DNA from: Helianthus annuus
Lineage: Eukaryota; Streptophyta; Magnoliopsida; Asterales; Asteraceae
DNA: 64,000 nt
Direction of reading: 5' to 3'
NCBI RefSeq assembly: GCF_002127325.2
Contig: NC_035448.2
Coordinates: forward strand, 61,801,751-61,865,750
The notes below the pieces were generated by a model, which searched no databases, was not told the origin of the DNA, and saw only the letters and a list, made by a program, of their open reading frames with translations. This document shows, piece by piece, positions 34,401 through 48,815 of the stretch (the first letter of the stretch is position 1; every line of letters begins with the position of its first letter). The position numbers and the translations under genes were made by a program.

Positions 34401-35715
34401 GAACTGAAGGAAGAGAGTTCTTAAGATTGACCCATGCGGGGCATGGGGAAGCAACCTTTGGCGGGACGGATGATATTTGCTACTTCATGGAACGAAATTT
34501 GGGCCTCACTATACATCAACCTCAGGGAACTGGTGCAGGCGAAGCACACGGGCCTCGATATCCTATTCATCTGAGTTTTGATAGGATGTATTAAAACTCG
34601 AAGACCATATACGGATAACCGGGCCTGAAGGCCCACCTAGCCACACATGGGAACGATGTTTGACATGTGGGAAAGTCCAGGCGGGATATTAGCAATCAGA
34701 AACACATATATGGAAATGAGAACAGACTGCCGTGTATTTTGTCACTAGTCTACATACAACTCAAAATGGAAACATTATCATCTGGATGATCGTTGATGGA
34801 CTCACGTTACTAGCACACACTTGCTTGCAAACAAGGAACTGACGAGTCTTCACAAGTTGCGAATGTTCCTCTGAGAGAGGCGGCTTATAGGCACGAGGTG
34901 CCAACTCCTATTACCTCCTATTTTTAGCTATACCTGATTTATGACAAGCGGTACATAACACCCTTGACTCACGTATAGATATGAGTATTACTTATCAACA
35001 TAGGACGAACGGTCTGAGTAAACAACCCCTGACACTCGAAGACATACTGCGAGCATGTGTGAGATTAACTTGGTGTAAATTGGAAGGACGTGTACTTTTG
35101 GCTGAGTTATACTGTAGCTGTTACCCTTCTAGTATTCACACAACTCTGTTTGGGGCATTGCTTGGATGATAATGCCAATCTCTTTGTGGATTGAGGTGGA
35201 TGACCACCTAAACACGGGTCCAGGACTTGTACTCGAAACTCTTGGGAAGATTGCTTGGATTGGAAATTGTGTGGCGGCATCGAGTGACCGTCAGGAAAGA
35301 CGACAAGCTTAGGAAACACTAGGAGATCGTTGTAAATGGTCGTATCATGTTGAAAGTCTCACCCTGGGAGGGTGTGGAATGCTTGGAATGCATGACGAGC
35401 TTAACTGACGCACAATGGATCATTCAGCAGTCTGGGAAGAATCGGTAGTGTAACCTACAAACTCGAGTTACTTGACGAATTAGATAATGTACACGATGTC
35501 AATTTATGTCTCGAACCTAAAGAAGCGTCTCTTCGACGCAACACTTGTGGTACCCTTGTTGAGAAACCCACTGTCAACATAGTCGTATTCCGATTGTTAG
35601 AGTTCGTTGGAACTCAAGACGTAGACCGGAGTTCACGTGGGAGCATGAGGATCAGATGAAGCTTAAATATCCTCAACTTTTCCCTAAAGACAAGTTTAAA
35701 TCTGGTAAAGCTGGC
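31414..35715 (+). pseudogene. Heavily decayed gag-pol of Gypsy-IV
   Basis: No open frame above about 80 codons, but pol order can be followed in pieces: protease end (GTGGATTGGTTATCC, near 32900), the stretch before reverse transcriptase (33000-33300), reverse transcriptase start (GGGGAGCCCCGG, near 33318), connection region (near 33880), RNase H (about 34020-34370), integrase (about 34430-35200; ACATACTGCGAGCATGTGTG at 35041 resembles the MLRACV block) and C-terminus (to about 35680). Many substitutions and indels. Gag (31414-32800) is hardly recognisable. Confidence 0.65.
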
Positions 35716-35734
35716 AAATTTCGGGACGAAATTC
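35716..35734 (+). other. PPT-side hairpin of Gypsy-IV
   Basis: AAATTTCG, loop GGA, CGAAATTC: seven paired bases plus one end mismatch, six bases before the polypurine tract. A second copy lies inside both LTRs (about 28697-28715 and 35821-35839). Confidence 0.7.
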
Positions 35735-35740
35735 CTCTTC

Positions 35741-35755
35741 AAGTTGGGGATGATG
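35741..35755 (+). promoter_or_regulatory. Polypurine tract of Gypsy-IV
   Basis: AAGTTGGGGATGATG directly before the 3' LTR start TGGCACC. Confidence 0.7.
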
Positions 35756-36493
35756 TGGCACCTGAGCAGAATCCGCGACAATCTTGATTTATCACTTCAC
35801 TCCTTCATGCTTACTTGTCAAATTTCAGGACGAAATTTCTTTCAAGTCGGGGATGATGTGACAACCCAAACTTTCAAGGTCAGCATCTCTTTATCGTGTA
35901 ACCATGTTTCTTGTTATCCTTCTTATGTATTCCTTACGACGATAGAAATCGGTAAACACTCGTAATTGTGATCGGTTTGTTAAACACCGTATACGTTTAA
36001 ATAAATAGGCATACGCATGCGATTGGGCTTAAACCTTGTGTCGCGTATACGATCGGGCCAGACTCTTTTGTTTGTGTTTTGGTTGTTTTGGCAACCCAAA
36101 TATTTTGAATAAGTGGGCCGCGATGAATGGACTTGGTGATCCCATTAGCATAAGCAACTAACCATTTATTAACAAGACCAGTCTAATAGATTTAAGCCCA
36201 TTTTGACACTTGAATGGCCCAACCGAATCATGTTGTTATAACTTCATGCATTAGGGGGCGGATATCATTAACCCTAAGCAAATAAACCCTATCTTTTCTC
36301 ATAACTTGTGTGCGGCAGTAGCAAACCCATCCCTGTTCGAGTTACATCTTGGCTAGTAAGACCTCCGGTTAGTATTTATCACTTGTTAATTTTCATGCTG
36401 TTACGTTTTGTGTAAACCGTTTACTAGGATAGGATTCTTGATGATCTGTTAAATGCAAATGGTGGCTATTGATGTTAAGACTCGATAACTATC
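35756..36493 (+). repeat. Gypsy-IV 3' LTR, 5' part only
   Basis: Matches 28629-29366 with about 14 differences and ends where Copia-2 begins (TGTTGGTGC). The rest should lie beyond the window. Confidence 0.9.
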
Positions 36494-36940
36494 TGTTGGT
36501 GCACTACATCTGTCGACTTCGTCTTGTATCGAGTCTTAGTCTTAGATTATTAGATCAGGGCATGTTTTACGAGAAAACAGGAGATTGTATGTATCTTAGG
36601 TGAGGGTTTCGCTTATAGGGACATAGATGGGTTTCGCTTATGTGTCAACATGTAGTTTCTCTTATGTGTCATTGATGGTTTCGCTCATGTGACATGTACA
36701 GTGGAGCGAAACCTCAAGCACTATATATAGGAGCTTATGAGCGAAACCATGTAACATTCCGTTGTAACTCATACCGAAGTGCTGTCGGTGTGAGTTTTGG
36801 ATGTAATCTGTCAGATATCAATACGAAAAGGTGTTAAAAGTGATTTGCTAGCTGTTTCTAAGTCAGATACTTGTTTTCCGCACCTGTATCTGATCAAAAC
36901 TCCTCTGAACGACTCGTTCGGGTCGAAACACGATCCTACA
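36494..36940 (+). repeat. Copia-2 5' LTR
   Basis: 447 bp from TGTTGGTGCAC to CGATCCTACA. The first 40 bp resemble the Copia-1 LTR. TTTCGCT motifs recur at about 36607, 36632 and 36680, plus an inverted copy near 36704, ahead of a TATA box. Confidence 0.85.
36721..36730 (+). promoter_or_regulatory. TATA box in Copia-2 LTR
   Basis: CTATATATAG after the TTTCGCT motifs and about 210 bp before the LTR end. Confidence 0.6.
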
Positions 36941-36943
36941 AGG

Positions 36944-36954
36944 GGTATCAGAGC
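36944..36954 (+). promoter_or_regulatory. Primer binding site of Copia-2 (tRNA-iMet)
   Basis: GGTATCAGAGC three bases after the LTR, matching the initiator tRNA-Met complement except its first T, which is G. Confidence 0.75.
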
Positions 36955-37154
36955 TTCAGGAGGAGGAGTTCTGCAGAGATTAGCTGGAATTCATCAAGTT
37001 TTCTTACTTCTACACCTTCTTTCATCATTTCAGAAAGATTTACTGGTCAAAATTCGCTCAAAATTTCACAGACTGTGTGTTATTGGATATTAACAAACCC
37101 TGGAAAGTTTGAGACTTAAATACGGATTAAAAATGGACTAAAATTGAATCAGAT

Positions 37155-37518
37155 CAGGTTTCGCTTATTTGGACACTTTATGATTTCGCTTATTTGAACA
37201 TTCTAATTTCGCTCATAGATGCACAAATCAGAGGTTTCGCTCCAAAGGTCCATCTAGTTTCGCTCATAGTAACAAGTCATTCTGAGATTTCGCTCTTGTG
37301 TCACCAATATCAGGGGTCTTGCTCATTTGACCATCATGTTTCGCTCTTGTGTCATCAAATCAGAGGTTTCGCTTATTTGACCATCATAAGGTTTCGCTCC
37401 AGTGAACAATACTAGGGGTTTCACTTTTGTGAACACCTGGTTTCGCTCATAGATCATACAGAACACTAATTTCGCTTTTAAAGACATCCAAAGAGTCTTG
37501 ATTTCGCTTTTAAGGACT
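37155..37518 (+). repeat. TTTCGCT repeat array in the Copia-2 leader
   Basis: About 14 copies of TTTCGCT(C/T), two of them mutated, spaced roughly 20-35 bp apart in the leader just before the gag ATG. The same motif recurs in the LTR. Spacers differ, so this is an interspersed motif rather than a simple tandem repeat. Confidence 0.8.
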
Positions 37519-37547
37519 TTTGTGGAAAAATTGTTAAAATCTGAAAA

Positions 37548-40500
37548 ATGGACAAGGAATTTTACAACGCATTCGCTACTCCGGTTACCCCGATCACTGT
37601 TGCACAAACCACAATGCTCGAAAACGAAACAGGAACAATGCAAAAACCACCCAAACTATTGAACATTGAAGAATATAAAGGATGGGAAGGTCGTTTTGAG
37701 AACTGGGTACAAGCTAACTACCTAGATGCATGGGAGTGTGTTGAAACAAAGTATGTGAGACCGTTAAATGATGATGAAGAGGAAGTTGCGATCAAAGACA
37801 TGAGTGCCGATGACAAGAAGAAATATAAAAATGAGAAAATGATGTTAAGTCTGCTACAACAAGCTGTGAAAAAAGATATTATGGTCTTGTTACGACACAA
37901 CGGAAGTTCATATTCAATCTGGAAAGCGTTGCGATCAAAGTTTGTTGGTAGTTAGGAGATGGTAAAGAATAAGAAGTCACTTTTAAAAAAGGAGTTTGAT
38001 TTGTTTAGAGGATTAAAGAATGAGAGTACAAAACAGATCATTGAAAGATATTGCAACTTGTTAGTGAACATGAAGAGGTTAAGCATTAACAAAGACAATG
38101 AAGAGTTGATTGAAAAACTTGCAGATGCGTTACCACATGAAACTTGGGGAACATATCTGATGATGCTCAGGAACAAAAAGGGTTTTAGCATGTTAACATT
38201 GAGCAAATTCATTGAGAAATTGGAAGCTCAGGAAATGGAACAAAGAAAGATTGTCCGGATGAAAGATTTTGATGGTGAACAGGATATTGGATTGTATTAC
38301 AAAGCAGGGGTGAATGAGAAGTCTACAAATCTATCTCCAAAAATAGAAACTGCTTACAACGCCAAGAATTCTTCTGGAGGTTCATCATCTGGATCAAACA
38401 GCAAAACAAGTTTCACATCATTTCCATCTTTTGATCCGAACATCTCAGCAACAAAAAATGGGAGAAAACTTCAGTGCAATATTGTTTTAAATCTTGAAAA
38501 TGATCAAGATTATTCTGAGGAAGTTGCTAAAAACCACATGTCTTTATTGGGAATGGTTCTAGAATCTTACAGTTGTTTTGTTGCAGGTCGTATCTGGAAT
38601 CCAATGCTAACAAAGGAAGATTACAACCAGATAGACGCTGAAGAGATGGAACTGATGGACATAAAATGGTGTTTGGCAAGCGTGTTAAGGAGAGCTGAGA
38701 AATTCAAGCAGATCATGGGGAGAGATGATCTTCGTGAGGCTAATGTTTCTACTTTAGGTTTTGATAAATCTAAAGTCACTTATTTTCGTTGCAGGGAGAA
38801 AGGTCACTTTAAGAGGGAGTGCACCAACCGTGAAGTAAGTGGAGCTCAGAATCCTTTCAACAACAACAATGATTACTATCGAAAAGCAATCTACCATCAA
38901 GTTGTTCAACAACCATCTCAACAGCATCAACATCAAGCACAAACTGCACATGGAAGACCTATAATTGAAGATTCTGGAAAGAGAGCTTGTGTGGTTAATC
39001 AGGAAGAAAAGAAGTCATTCAACTGGGATAAATATGTCTCAGCTGATGGAAAAGTTTGTTTGATTGATCAAGATGATGAGAAATTACCTGAAGGTTTTAG
39101 CTGGGAAAATTTCACATGGGATGATTATATTCCTGATCAAGCTACAGCTTACACAACTTTTGTTGCCAGAGTTGAAGAAGAAAGTGATGATGATGATTCT
39201 GAGTATTATGCTAGACAAATGGCAAAACATCTAAAGATGATGGAAGAAAGCGACAGTGAAGATGAGAAGGCAAAGAGGAAAAAGAAGAAGGTAAAAACAC
39301 CAGTTAGCAGTGATGATGAGACAGTACCAATAGTGAGAAGAAAAGTGAAAGAAACTCCAAAGTTTGAGATTAGTGAAGAAGCCATTGCAAAGAAAAGTCC
39401 AATAACTTGTGAAAATTGTGAAACTGTAAAGAAACAGAATAGTTCATTGATCCACAACATGAACAGATTAAAAGAATCATATGATGTGTTGAACAGGGCA
39501 ATGAATATGTACAACGACACAAGTGAAGAACAGGCGACAACAATGAAAACACTTCAGGGAGCTTTCATGGTCAAGCAAAAAGTTGTGAACAACTATATTG
39601 AGAAGTGTGCTGATCTCGAACAGAAACTTCAACTTCAGAGAATTGAAACTGAACGAGTTAATCGTTTGTTGAAAAGTTACTCATGTTCGTCTTATGTTAT
39701 TGACAGGATTTATCCGACAGCTGAAAGCTTAAAGGCATTTGAGGATAATGATGTAACTGAAGAAAAGAAAGTCTCAGAAGAAAAGATTGAAGAAAAGACT
39801 CCAGTGAAAAGGACCAAGAAGAAGAAAGGCACTGTAGAAACGACATCTGGTAAGAAACAAGGTGTTAGTTATAACAAGTGTCCACCCCCTCTGGAAAATG
39901 GATATTTGGCTAGAAATCCAAATGATGAAAGAGTCAAAAAGGCTACGAACTTACAATGGGAGTCGGAGTCGTCAGTCAATCTTCCAGAAAGTATTGATGT
40001 CACGTTTACATCATCTGACACTGATCAACAATCTCAATTGATGAAGATAGTGGTGGATCATGTGTTAGAAAACGATGAAACAGAAGAGTAAAAGTCGGAG
40101 TCCGCGTCAGAGTCAAAGTCTGAGTCAAGCACTCCGGGTCAAACAGAAAAACAGGATAAAATAGTGTATGATAGAAAATTGCTGTTATCAAAATCTAATT
40201 TGAATGATGAACTGTTTAAAGTTGCTTACACTTTGAATGATTCTGACAAATTATATTCTGATGAGGAATTTCCAATAAGAGGTGTTAAAACTGAACTGAT
40301 CAAAAAGGTTTTCAAACTCACAGAAATTAATATTTCTGAAATAAAAGACTTATGTCTTAATGAAAAACCTAAGAAATACACCTCAAGAGTACAAAAAAGA
40401 TTAAACAAGAAAAAGGATTACGGTTCTGGTTCTGGTTTCCAAAAGAAATCAAACCATAACGGTAATTTCAAAAAGAAAGGTCTTGGTTTTACTCCAACAG

Positions 40501-41329
40501 AAAACAGAAAAATGAAAAATATGTTCGTGATTTTAAATCCAAAATGGCATTTGTTTCAGGAACGTCAGCAGATGAAGAAGAAAAGAAAGATTTCTGGAGG
40601 CAGTCAAACAATGAGTTCCTTACAAAGAAGCAAGATGAAACAAAGAAAATGGCTGAGCAAAAGAAAGATACGAGAACCTGTTTTCAATGTAACACTGTTG
40701 GACATATTGCCAAAGATTGTTTTAAGGCAATACAATAAAAACAGGGAGTATCTCGTAAACTCAAAGAGAAAGTGGTTGAGTTTGAACCACCAATTGATAG
40801 AATAAAATTGTTTAAAAATTCTACATTTGAAATTGGTGAATGTTCAAACAAGTTTTACAAAAAGAGAGCTAAATCTGACAACCAGAAATGGGTTGTTAAC
40901 AAAGTTGTTGAAAGTTCTAGCGATGATTCTGATAGGTCAAAATCAGAGGAGCTATCTTCTGGCGATGAATCTGACTCCATAAAGTCAGATGAGCCACAAA
41001 TTGTTTCGAAAAGTGAAGCTAGTTTAAAAGATGAAAAATCAGTTCCGACTGTGAATGATGAGGATTTTCCATCACTTCGGGCTGAAAATTATAAGAAAAA
41101 AATTGGTAAAGTTGAAATTTCTAACCAATTTTATAATAACAAACAGGAATTTGATGCTGAGAAGGTCTTTAACCCCAAGGTAAAGCATATCTTTGGTAAG
41201 ATGATTGATCGAAAAGTCAAAGGGATTAAAGAATTTTATGAGAAGAAGAGGAAAGGTAAGAAACCGAGTGATGGTGACTCGGTGACATCCAAGACTGGTC
41301 AGGCTTGGGTGGATATTTTCTTCAACTAA
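37548..41329 (+). pseudogene. gag: Copia-2 gag, nearly full length, disrupted
   Basis: About 1260 codons from ATG 37548 to TAA 41329. N-terminal Copia gag domain (EEYKGWEGRFENWVQ; LPHETWGTYL), then a first zinc knuckle YFRCREKGHFKREC near 38783 in which the first Cys is Tyr, acidic linkers (DDDDSEYY), a coiled-coil-like region, NKCPPPLENGY, an intact second knuckle CFQCNTVGHIAKDC near 40678 and Ser/Asp-rich repeats. Disruptions: in-frame stops at 37953, 40089 and 40736 and a frame change between about 40500 and 40545. Much longer than usual Copia gag. No pol frame follows. Confidence 0.85.
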
Positions 41330-41955
41330 AAACCTGACTTGCCGGAGCTCCTAGGTTGGTAAGCGAGGAGCAGGTATCGGCATCTTTCTTGAGGATTTAT
41401 TTGGTAATGTCAATTATACAAACGGTAAAGAGGTTTGTTTGTGTTTGTTTTACTAGTGGTTAGGAGATTTGATTGTGCATTATTGCATACGGTAAATCAA
41501 GGACATTAATTTGTACTTGCATTTTCCTACAAGCGGTTGAAAGACAATATGATGAACCACATTCCCGAACCTATTATTGATATACCTACAAGTGGTAAGA
41601 TCATCCAAACTTATTTTCCGAAAAAAACCATTTTGATTAAACCAAACTTAAGTGTTTTGAAATCTAAATGGGAAAATAGTTTGTTGATAGGGGGAGTTTT
41701 GATTGTTTATGCCAAGTGAATGGCGAATTGATGCGATTTGATATCGGTTGTCAAGTTCTGTACAGTTTGTTTAGTTTTGTGTCAAGAGGGTCAAGAGTTT
41801 AGTTAGTTTTCAAAATTTTCTTTTATGTGTTTGCATTTTAGGGGGAGTAGAAAATTTCAGAAAATCCAAAAACATTAGAAAATTTGAAAAAGCCAAAACA
41901 TGATAAAATCAAAAATGAGTTTTGTTGTGAAAAGAGGAAATGATAGTACATCAGT
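41330..41955 (+). other. Copia-2 3' region, partial
   Basis: Non-coding. Begins AAAACCTGACTTGCCGGAG, matching Copia-1 and Copia-3 just after gag. CTACAAG(T/C)GGT motifs occur near 41529 and 41587. It is cut at 41956 in a segment (GAAATGATAGTACATCAGT) that is continuous in Copia-1 and Copia-3. Confidence 0.7.
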
Positions 41956-43399
41956 TGTCACGGCCCTCGGCCCCGGTTTGACCCGGTTCAAGAGCCGCGG
42001 GGTAGGAAATCCCGTGGTATCAATTTTAAGCGACAGCGGAAGTCTTTTACTACAGGATCTTTTCACCGAAAATGCTCGTTTAATATATTACACAAAGGTT
42101 TAGGGATAAAATCCCGTTATTTACAATAAGTTGATTTCACAAAGAAATCTTTATTTCCAAAACATGTTTTATTTATTTATATTGAGCCAAGCCACTTCTC
42201 TGAGCTGGTAGTGCTTTACTGCACTTTTCCTGGATCACACAGATCACCTGAAACATGTTTGAAAAAGGTTTTGTCAGCGGGGAAATACTGAGTGAATCAT
42301 TTAAGTTTCTAAAACGACCCGTAAGTTACAAATTACAGTATTAAGAGCGATTACAATGTTTCTGATATCAAACCAACTACCCACAGTATTTGTCACGCGA
42401 CCAACCATTGGCTAGCCCATTTGTCCAATGGTGTCTGTGACTGTGGTCAGATCACCCCTTGGCCACCCGTTTGTCCAAGTGTGACGGGAAACAAGTAATG
42501 TATACAAAACCCCACATACCGGCTGTAATTTGGTGATTACATAGACTTAATCCCTGTAATTATAACTTTGAAAATAGTTTGGAGTTTTGTAAAACAATTG
42601 ATAAAAAGAGAATGACTCACATTACAGATTTACGAGCAGAGTATAAGCCTACTGGTTAGCCTCGATTAAACCTAATTTAACACAATGCACACACAAACGG
42701 GTTAGTAACTAATACAGCAGTTACGTCAATTCATGAGATTAAATCCTCACAACGATTAATCAGTGCAATACTCAATAATTCAATCGGATTCACAACAAAT
42801 AACAGAGCATAGTCCGAATTCGAACAGCACTCAAATATTCAAGTCGAAATCACGACGAATAATCAAAGCACAAGCTCAATTTGAGTAGCACTCGGACAAT
42901 CGTTGGATAGTTATAATCGATCGGACGTTGAATCGTAATAGCGATCGAGTTATTACCCGGATTGCGGCAGCACCTCGTGATTCGTGTGTGTTTTGTATTA
43001 AACAGTGTATAACTCAACGTATCTTTCGAATTTTTACGTCGAATGAACAGCAAACTGCAAGTGCCAAAGCCCCCTATTTATACTGAAATTTGGTCCCCCA
43101 GGCGAGTCGCGACAGAGGACAGCAATCCTGTCGCGTGTCGCGGCGGGTGTCCATCTATCCTAGGGTAGCCCCGTCACTTGCATAGCCTTGCTGAGTCGCT
43201 GAATTCGTAAAATTCTATTTCGACAAGGTTTAATTTAGATAATCGTCACTTAGGGTTTAACCCCCTTGAGTTTTAGGGGCCCTGATCCTGATTCTGATTA
43301 AATTTTAGGGTTAGTGCAGAATTGCTTGGGTGTCTCAATTAGGATTTTCTTATTGACTAATTATTATCCTAATTAGTGATTTTAGTGACAGTTGTTACA
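41956..43399 (-). repeat. Gypsy-III 3' LTR
   Basis: 1444 bp, TGTCACGGCCC to GTTGTTACA on the plus strand. On the minus strand a TATA box (43075-43082) is preceded by GTCGCGAC and TGTCGCG motifs (43104-43145). No gene inside. Confidence 0.85.
43075..43082 (-). promoter_or_regulatory. TATA box in Gypsy-III LTR
   Basis: TATAAATA on the minus strand, about 25 bp downstream of the GTCGCGAC palindrome. Confidence 0.55.
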
Positions 43400-43413
43400 T
43401 CCTCCCCACCTTA
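43400..43413 (-). promoter_or_regulatory. Polypurine tract of Gypsy-III
   Basis: Minus strand AAGGTGGGGAGGA directly before the LTR start TGTAACAAC. Confidence 0.85.
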
Positions 43414-43416
43414 AGA

Positions 43417-43434
43417 AAATCTCGTCCTCGAGAT

Positions 43435-43436
<2 letters not shown>
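43417..43436 (-). other. Stop-codon/PPT hairpin of Gypsy-III
   Basis: Minus strand AAATCTCG, loop AGGA, CGAGATTT: an 8-bp perfect stem that overlaps the last two bases of the pol TAA stop (43435-43437) and abuts the polypurine tract. Confidence 0.75.
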
Positions 43437-45624
<2,188 letters not shown>

Positions 45625-45637
45625 ATCTACCCCTTGG
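45625..45637 (-). promoter_or_regulatory. Polypurine tract of Copia-3
   Basis: Minus strand ATCCAAGGGGTAGAT is next to the LTR start. It is shorter and less pure than in Copia-1. Confidence 0.6.
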
Positions 45638-47486
45638 ATATTGCCGTAGTCAATCCGTAGTGAAACTCGTAGCAACTTGTCTTTCTCTCTCTCTTGAGTT
45701 CCTCTTGCTTGAACAGAATCCCGGTGGATCTGTATTTTCTTCAGGCTCCCCCTTTCGTCAAGCTTCCGTGTTTTTGGGATTGACACCTGGCTTTCCGAAT
45801 ACAAGCTCCTTTTGCGTTAAGCTCGTCTTCAGACTCCCCCTTAGTCTCAGCTGTCGGGATCGTAGTCTGGCTTTTCGTAGCAACAAATTTGAAACCTGCA
45901 CATCTCAACCTCTTTATTACAAACCAATAAAGTTGTGATTCAACTTAATGAATCAACTAAACATTTGAGAATTATTCGTAATTAAAAATTGATCAATATT
46001 TGAAACAAGTTGTGATTCAACTTAATGAATCAACTAAACATTTCGAACCATTTAACCAACCTGTTTGTTTATCATGTTTAGCCTTTTAGATTTTGAATGT
46101 CAGCTTTTCAACATCAGTTGTCGAAAATCTTTTTGAATTTTTGAAAATAAGACACATAAATGCAGAAATGCAGAAATGCAGAAATAAAATGCAGAAATGA
46201 AATATGTACAAACATATTTTTGTGAGTTTGTGTAAGAGGATCATATCAGTTTTGAGACACATCACTAGCACCGTTATGCTTTTAAACATTTTAAGTTCTA
46301 AACGATTCACGTTGATTGACGATATAGTTGTCCTCTTAAATTTTCATACAATTTTCAATCTATTCAGGATACTATTTAAGTGTTTTATGAACTTAGTTCG
46401 ATTCATGTGTCCCACCTCTTGAATATACTCCCGTATCCAGAATCCCAATATTCAGTCTTACAGGTATGAATACTACAATGATATCTGTACATAAATTAGG
46501 GGTTAAATGCGAGAACTGAGGGATCTCAGGTCAGAACTTCCGTTCAGCAGAGAGATATCAGCTTCGAATTAGCAGTGTGTCCCCTTTAGAGGATCTTTTC
46601 AGCTACAACAGATGATTATCAATTTTATTATCTAATCAGCTGAGGGCTTTATGCTATGTTTCAAGCATTTTGCGGAAAGTATTAGCCAAGGACTAGGTCA
46701 GAACTACCGTTCAGCAGAAGTCCCAGAATAATACCCCAGACATCATAGAGTATAAACACCTAGTATATCAGAATACGAGACCTTTCAAACGAGATTTCAG
46801 GGGTTACCTATATATCCAAGTAGTGTTCCCCACGAATTTCACAAGTTTGAAATTTTAGGTTTATATCCCGAATAAATCTACTAAATGTATAAAAACCTAT
46901 CGTCACATCATCAGTGAGACCGTTTATCACATTTGGCATTACATTTCTTTAGCGTGCTGTGATAGTCCACTGATGTACTATCATTTCCTCTTTTTCACAA
47001 CAAAACTCATTTTAAATTTTTAATGTTTTTGACATTTTCAAATTTTCTAATTTTTTTTTAAAAATTTTTCTCCCCCTAAAATCAAAATATGTTTCAATTT
47101 TGATTTTCTGAGAAAATTTGAAACAAACTGTACAAACAAAGTGACAACATGATATCGAATCGCTTCAATTCGCCATCCACTTGGCGTAAACAATCAGAAC
47201 TCCCCCTCACAACAAACTATTTTCCCATTATGATTTCAAAACACTTAAGTTTGTTTTAATCAAAATGGTTGTTCCGAAAAATTAGTTTTGTGTGACATTT
47301 CATAAACTCGGGGTTTCATCACTTTGTTTTTCAAATTACCACTTGTAGGAAAGATGAATCAAGTACAACTTAATGTCCCTGATTTATCTTTTGAAAGACG
47401 AAAAATCACCAGAGTGAAATTTCTCAAGAAATGTGCCGATTCATGTTCCACGCTTACCAACCTGGGAACTCCGGCAAGTCAGGATT
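45638..47486 (-). other. Copia-3 3' region without pol
   Basis: Aligns in blocks to the Copia-1 3' region (GTGTAAGAGGATCATATCAG near 46232; TACTATCATTTCCTC near 46976). A short GCAGAAAT tandem lies near 46160-46198. No pol motif in any frame. Confidence 0.65.
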
Positions 47487-48169
47487 TTAAGCAACTAATG
47501 CAGGCACCCAAGCCTGACCAGCCTTGGGTGTATTTGAATTATTTTCACTCGGGGTTTGAACATTCCTTTTTGTTTCATAAAATTCTTTAACCCCTTTAAC
47601 CTTTCCCTCAACCATCTTTCCAAAAATATTTTTCACTTTTCCATTAAAAGCCTTTTCGACATCAAATTCTTTCTTTTCAGAATAGAATTGATTCGAAATT
47701 TTCACTTTACCATCTTTTTGTTTAAAATTTTCAGTTCGCAATGGTGGAAAGTTTGTGTCATCCATTGGCGGAACTGAATTTTCACTTTTAAGCTCAACTT
47801 GTGGCTCCTCTAATTTTGACGAATCAGAATCATCGCCTGAATGTGGCTTGTCTGACTTTATTGAGTCAGATTCATCGCCGACATGTGGCTCCTTTGTTTC
47901 CAAAGAAACAGATTCATCGCCACAAAACGTTAGCTTCTTCTTTATCTCCTCTTTTGTCCTCAGATTTGCATCTGACGAATTCGGTTTACTTGACTTTGTT
48001 GTCGAGTGAATCGATTCATCAGCACTCTTATTCGATCTGTCGGGTGAACCCGAGGACAAAATTTTCTCCAGATATTCTCTGGCCTTCTTCCTCTTCTTTC
48101 TCAGTTTGTCTTTTTGCCCTTGAGAAAGCTTCACTTTCTTTTCTTGAACTTTAGGTTCTTGGACCTTCT
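47487..48169 (-). pseudogene. gag: Copia-3 gag, C-terminal part
   Basis: Minus strand, open from the Gypsy-II insertion to the stop at 47487. Lys-rich start (KDKLRKKRKKAREYLEKIL), acidic DES repeats, then a tail that matches Copia-1/2 gag ends (FPPLR, KVKGVKEFYE). It is split from its N-terminal part at 61822-63303; codon phase is kept across the duplicated CTTCT. Confidence 0.85.
48165..48169. repeat. Target-site duplication of Gypsy-II, left copy
   Basis: CTTCT, repeated exactly at 61822-61826. Confidence 0.9.
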
Positions 48170-48815
48170 TGTAACACCTCGAAATTTTGTGTCCAATAAT
48201 GTATTGACACGTGTCTTAAGTTTACACGTGGCGTTTCATATTAAATAAATGACTAATGTTGACAAACCTTGAAAGTATGTAAATTCGAGGGTTATAAATG
48301 TCAAACAAGGGTAAGTATACTGTATAGTAACCCTAAACGATGCTCGTACCTTCAAACGAATAAATCATGGATCGTACGGAAGCGAAACGCGGAAGAAAGT
48401 GAGAGATTACAAGTTGCGGGGGTTAACTGTGTCAACATGTTTAATTATACCTCTGAGTGACCCTTTGACGTGCCCGAGGCTTTGTAACAGTAGAATACAC
48501 TCACTAGAATATACTGTATAAATTCCGCGAAGTTCCGTTTTAAAACGAGAAAATTATGATCAAGTTCGTAACGAGAGAGGTTAAAAGCATCAACAATGAA
48601 AGTTAAAGCTGTTCGAATAATTAATAAAGATAACCGGGGACTTAACAGTACGGGTAAATAACACGAGGCCCTTAGTTGTAAATAATCAAGGGCCAAATCG
48701 CAAAGTTACCCCTTCAAACCCGAAAGGTCAGGTTATTAATTACCAAAGATTTCGTTATTAATTACAAGATTTTGATAATCATTACAAAAAGATTGAAAAA
48801 GATTTAAACACAACC

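Larger units (their letters stand above)
28629..36493 (+). mobile_element. Gypsy-IV: decayed Gypsy element, 3' LTR interrupted
   Basis: Plus strand: 5' LTR 28629-31397, tRNA-iMet primer site, 4.3-kb internal region with relics of protease to integrase, hairpin and polypurine tract, and the first 738 bp of the 3' LTR (35756-36493), cut by Copia-2. The shared part of the LTRs differs at about 14 of 738 positions by eye. The left end lies inside Copia-1 gag. Confidence 0.85.
36494..41955 (+). mobile_element. Copia-2: gag-only Copia-like element, interrupted
   Basis: Plus strand: 5' LTR, primer site, repeat-rich leader, long gag (37548-41329) and part of the 3' region, cut at 41956 by Gypsy-III. 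It inserted in the Gypsy-IV 3' LTR. Sequence after gag matches the 3' regions of Copia-1 and Copia-3 without any pol. Confidence 0.85.

Noticed and set aside
32323..34454. Many short frames on both strands in Gypsy-IV
   Set aside because: They are pieces of decayed gag-pol or antisense to it; none covers a whole domain.
48269..48696. Frames of 63 and 83 codons in the Gypsy-II LTRs
   Set aside because: Repeated in both LTRs, no motif, and lie upstream of the TATA box in U3.
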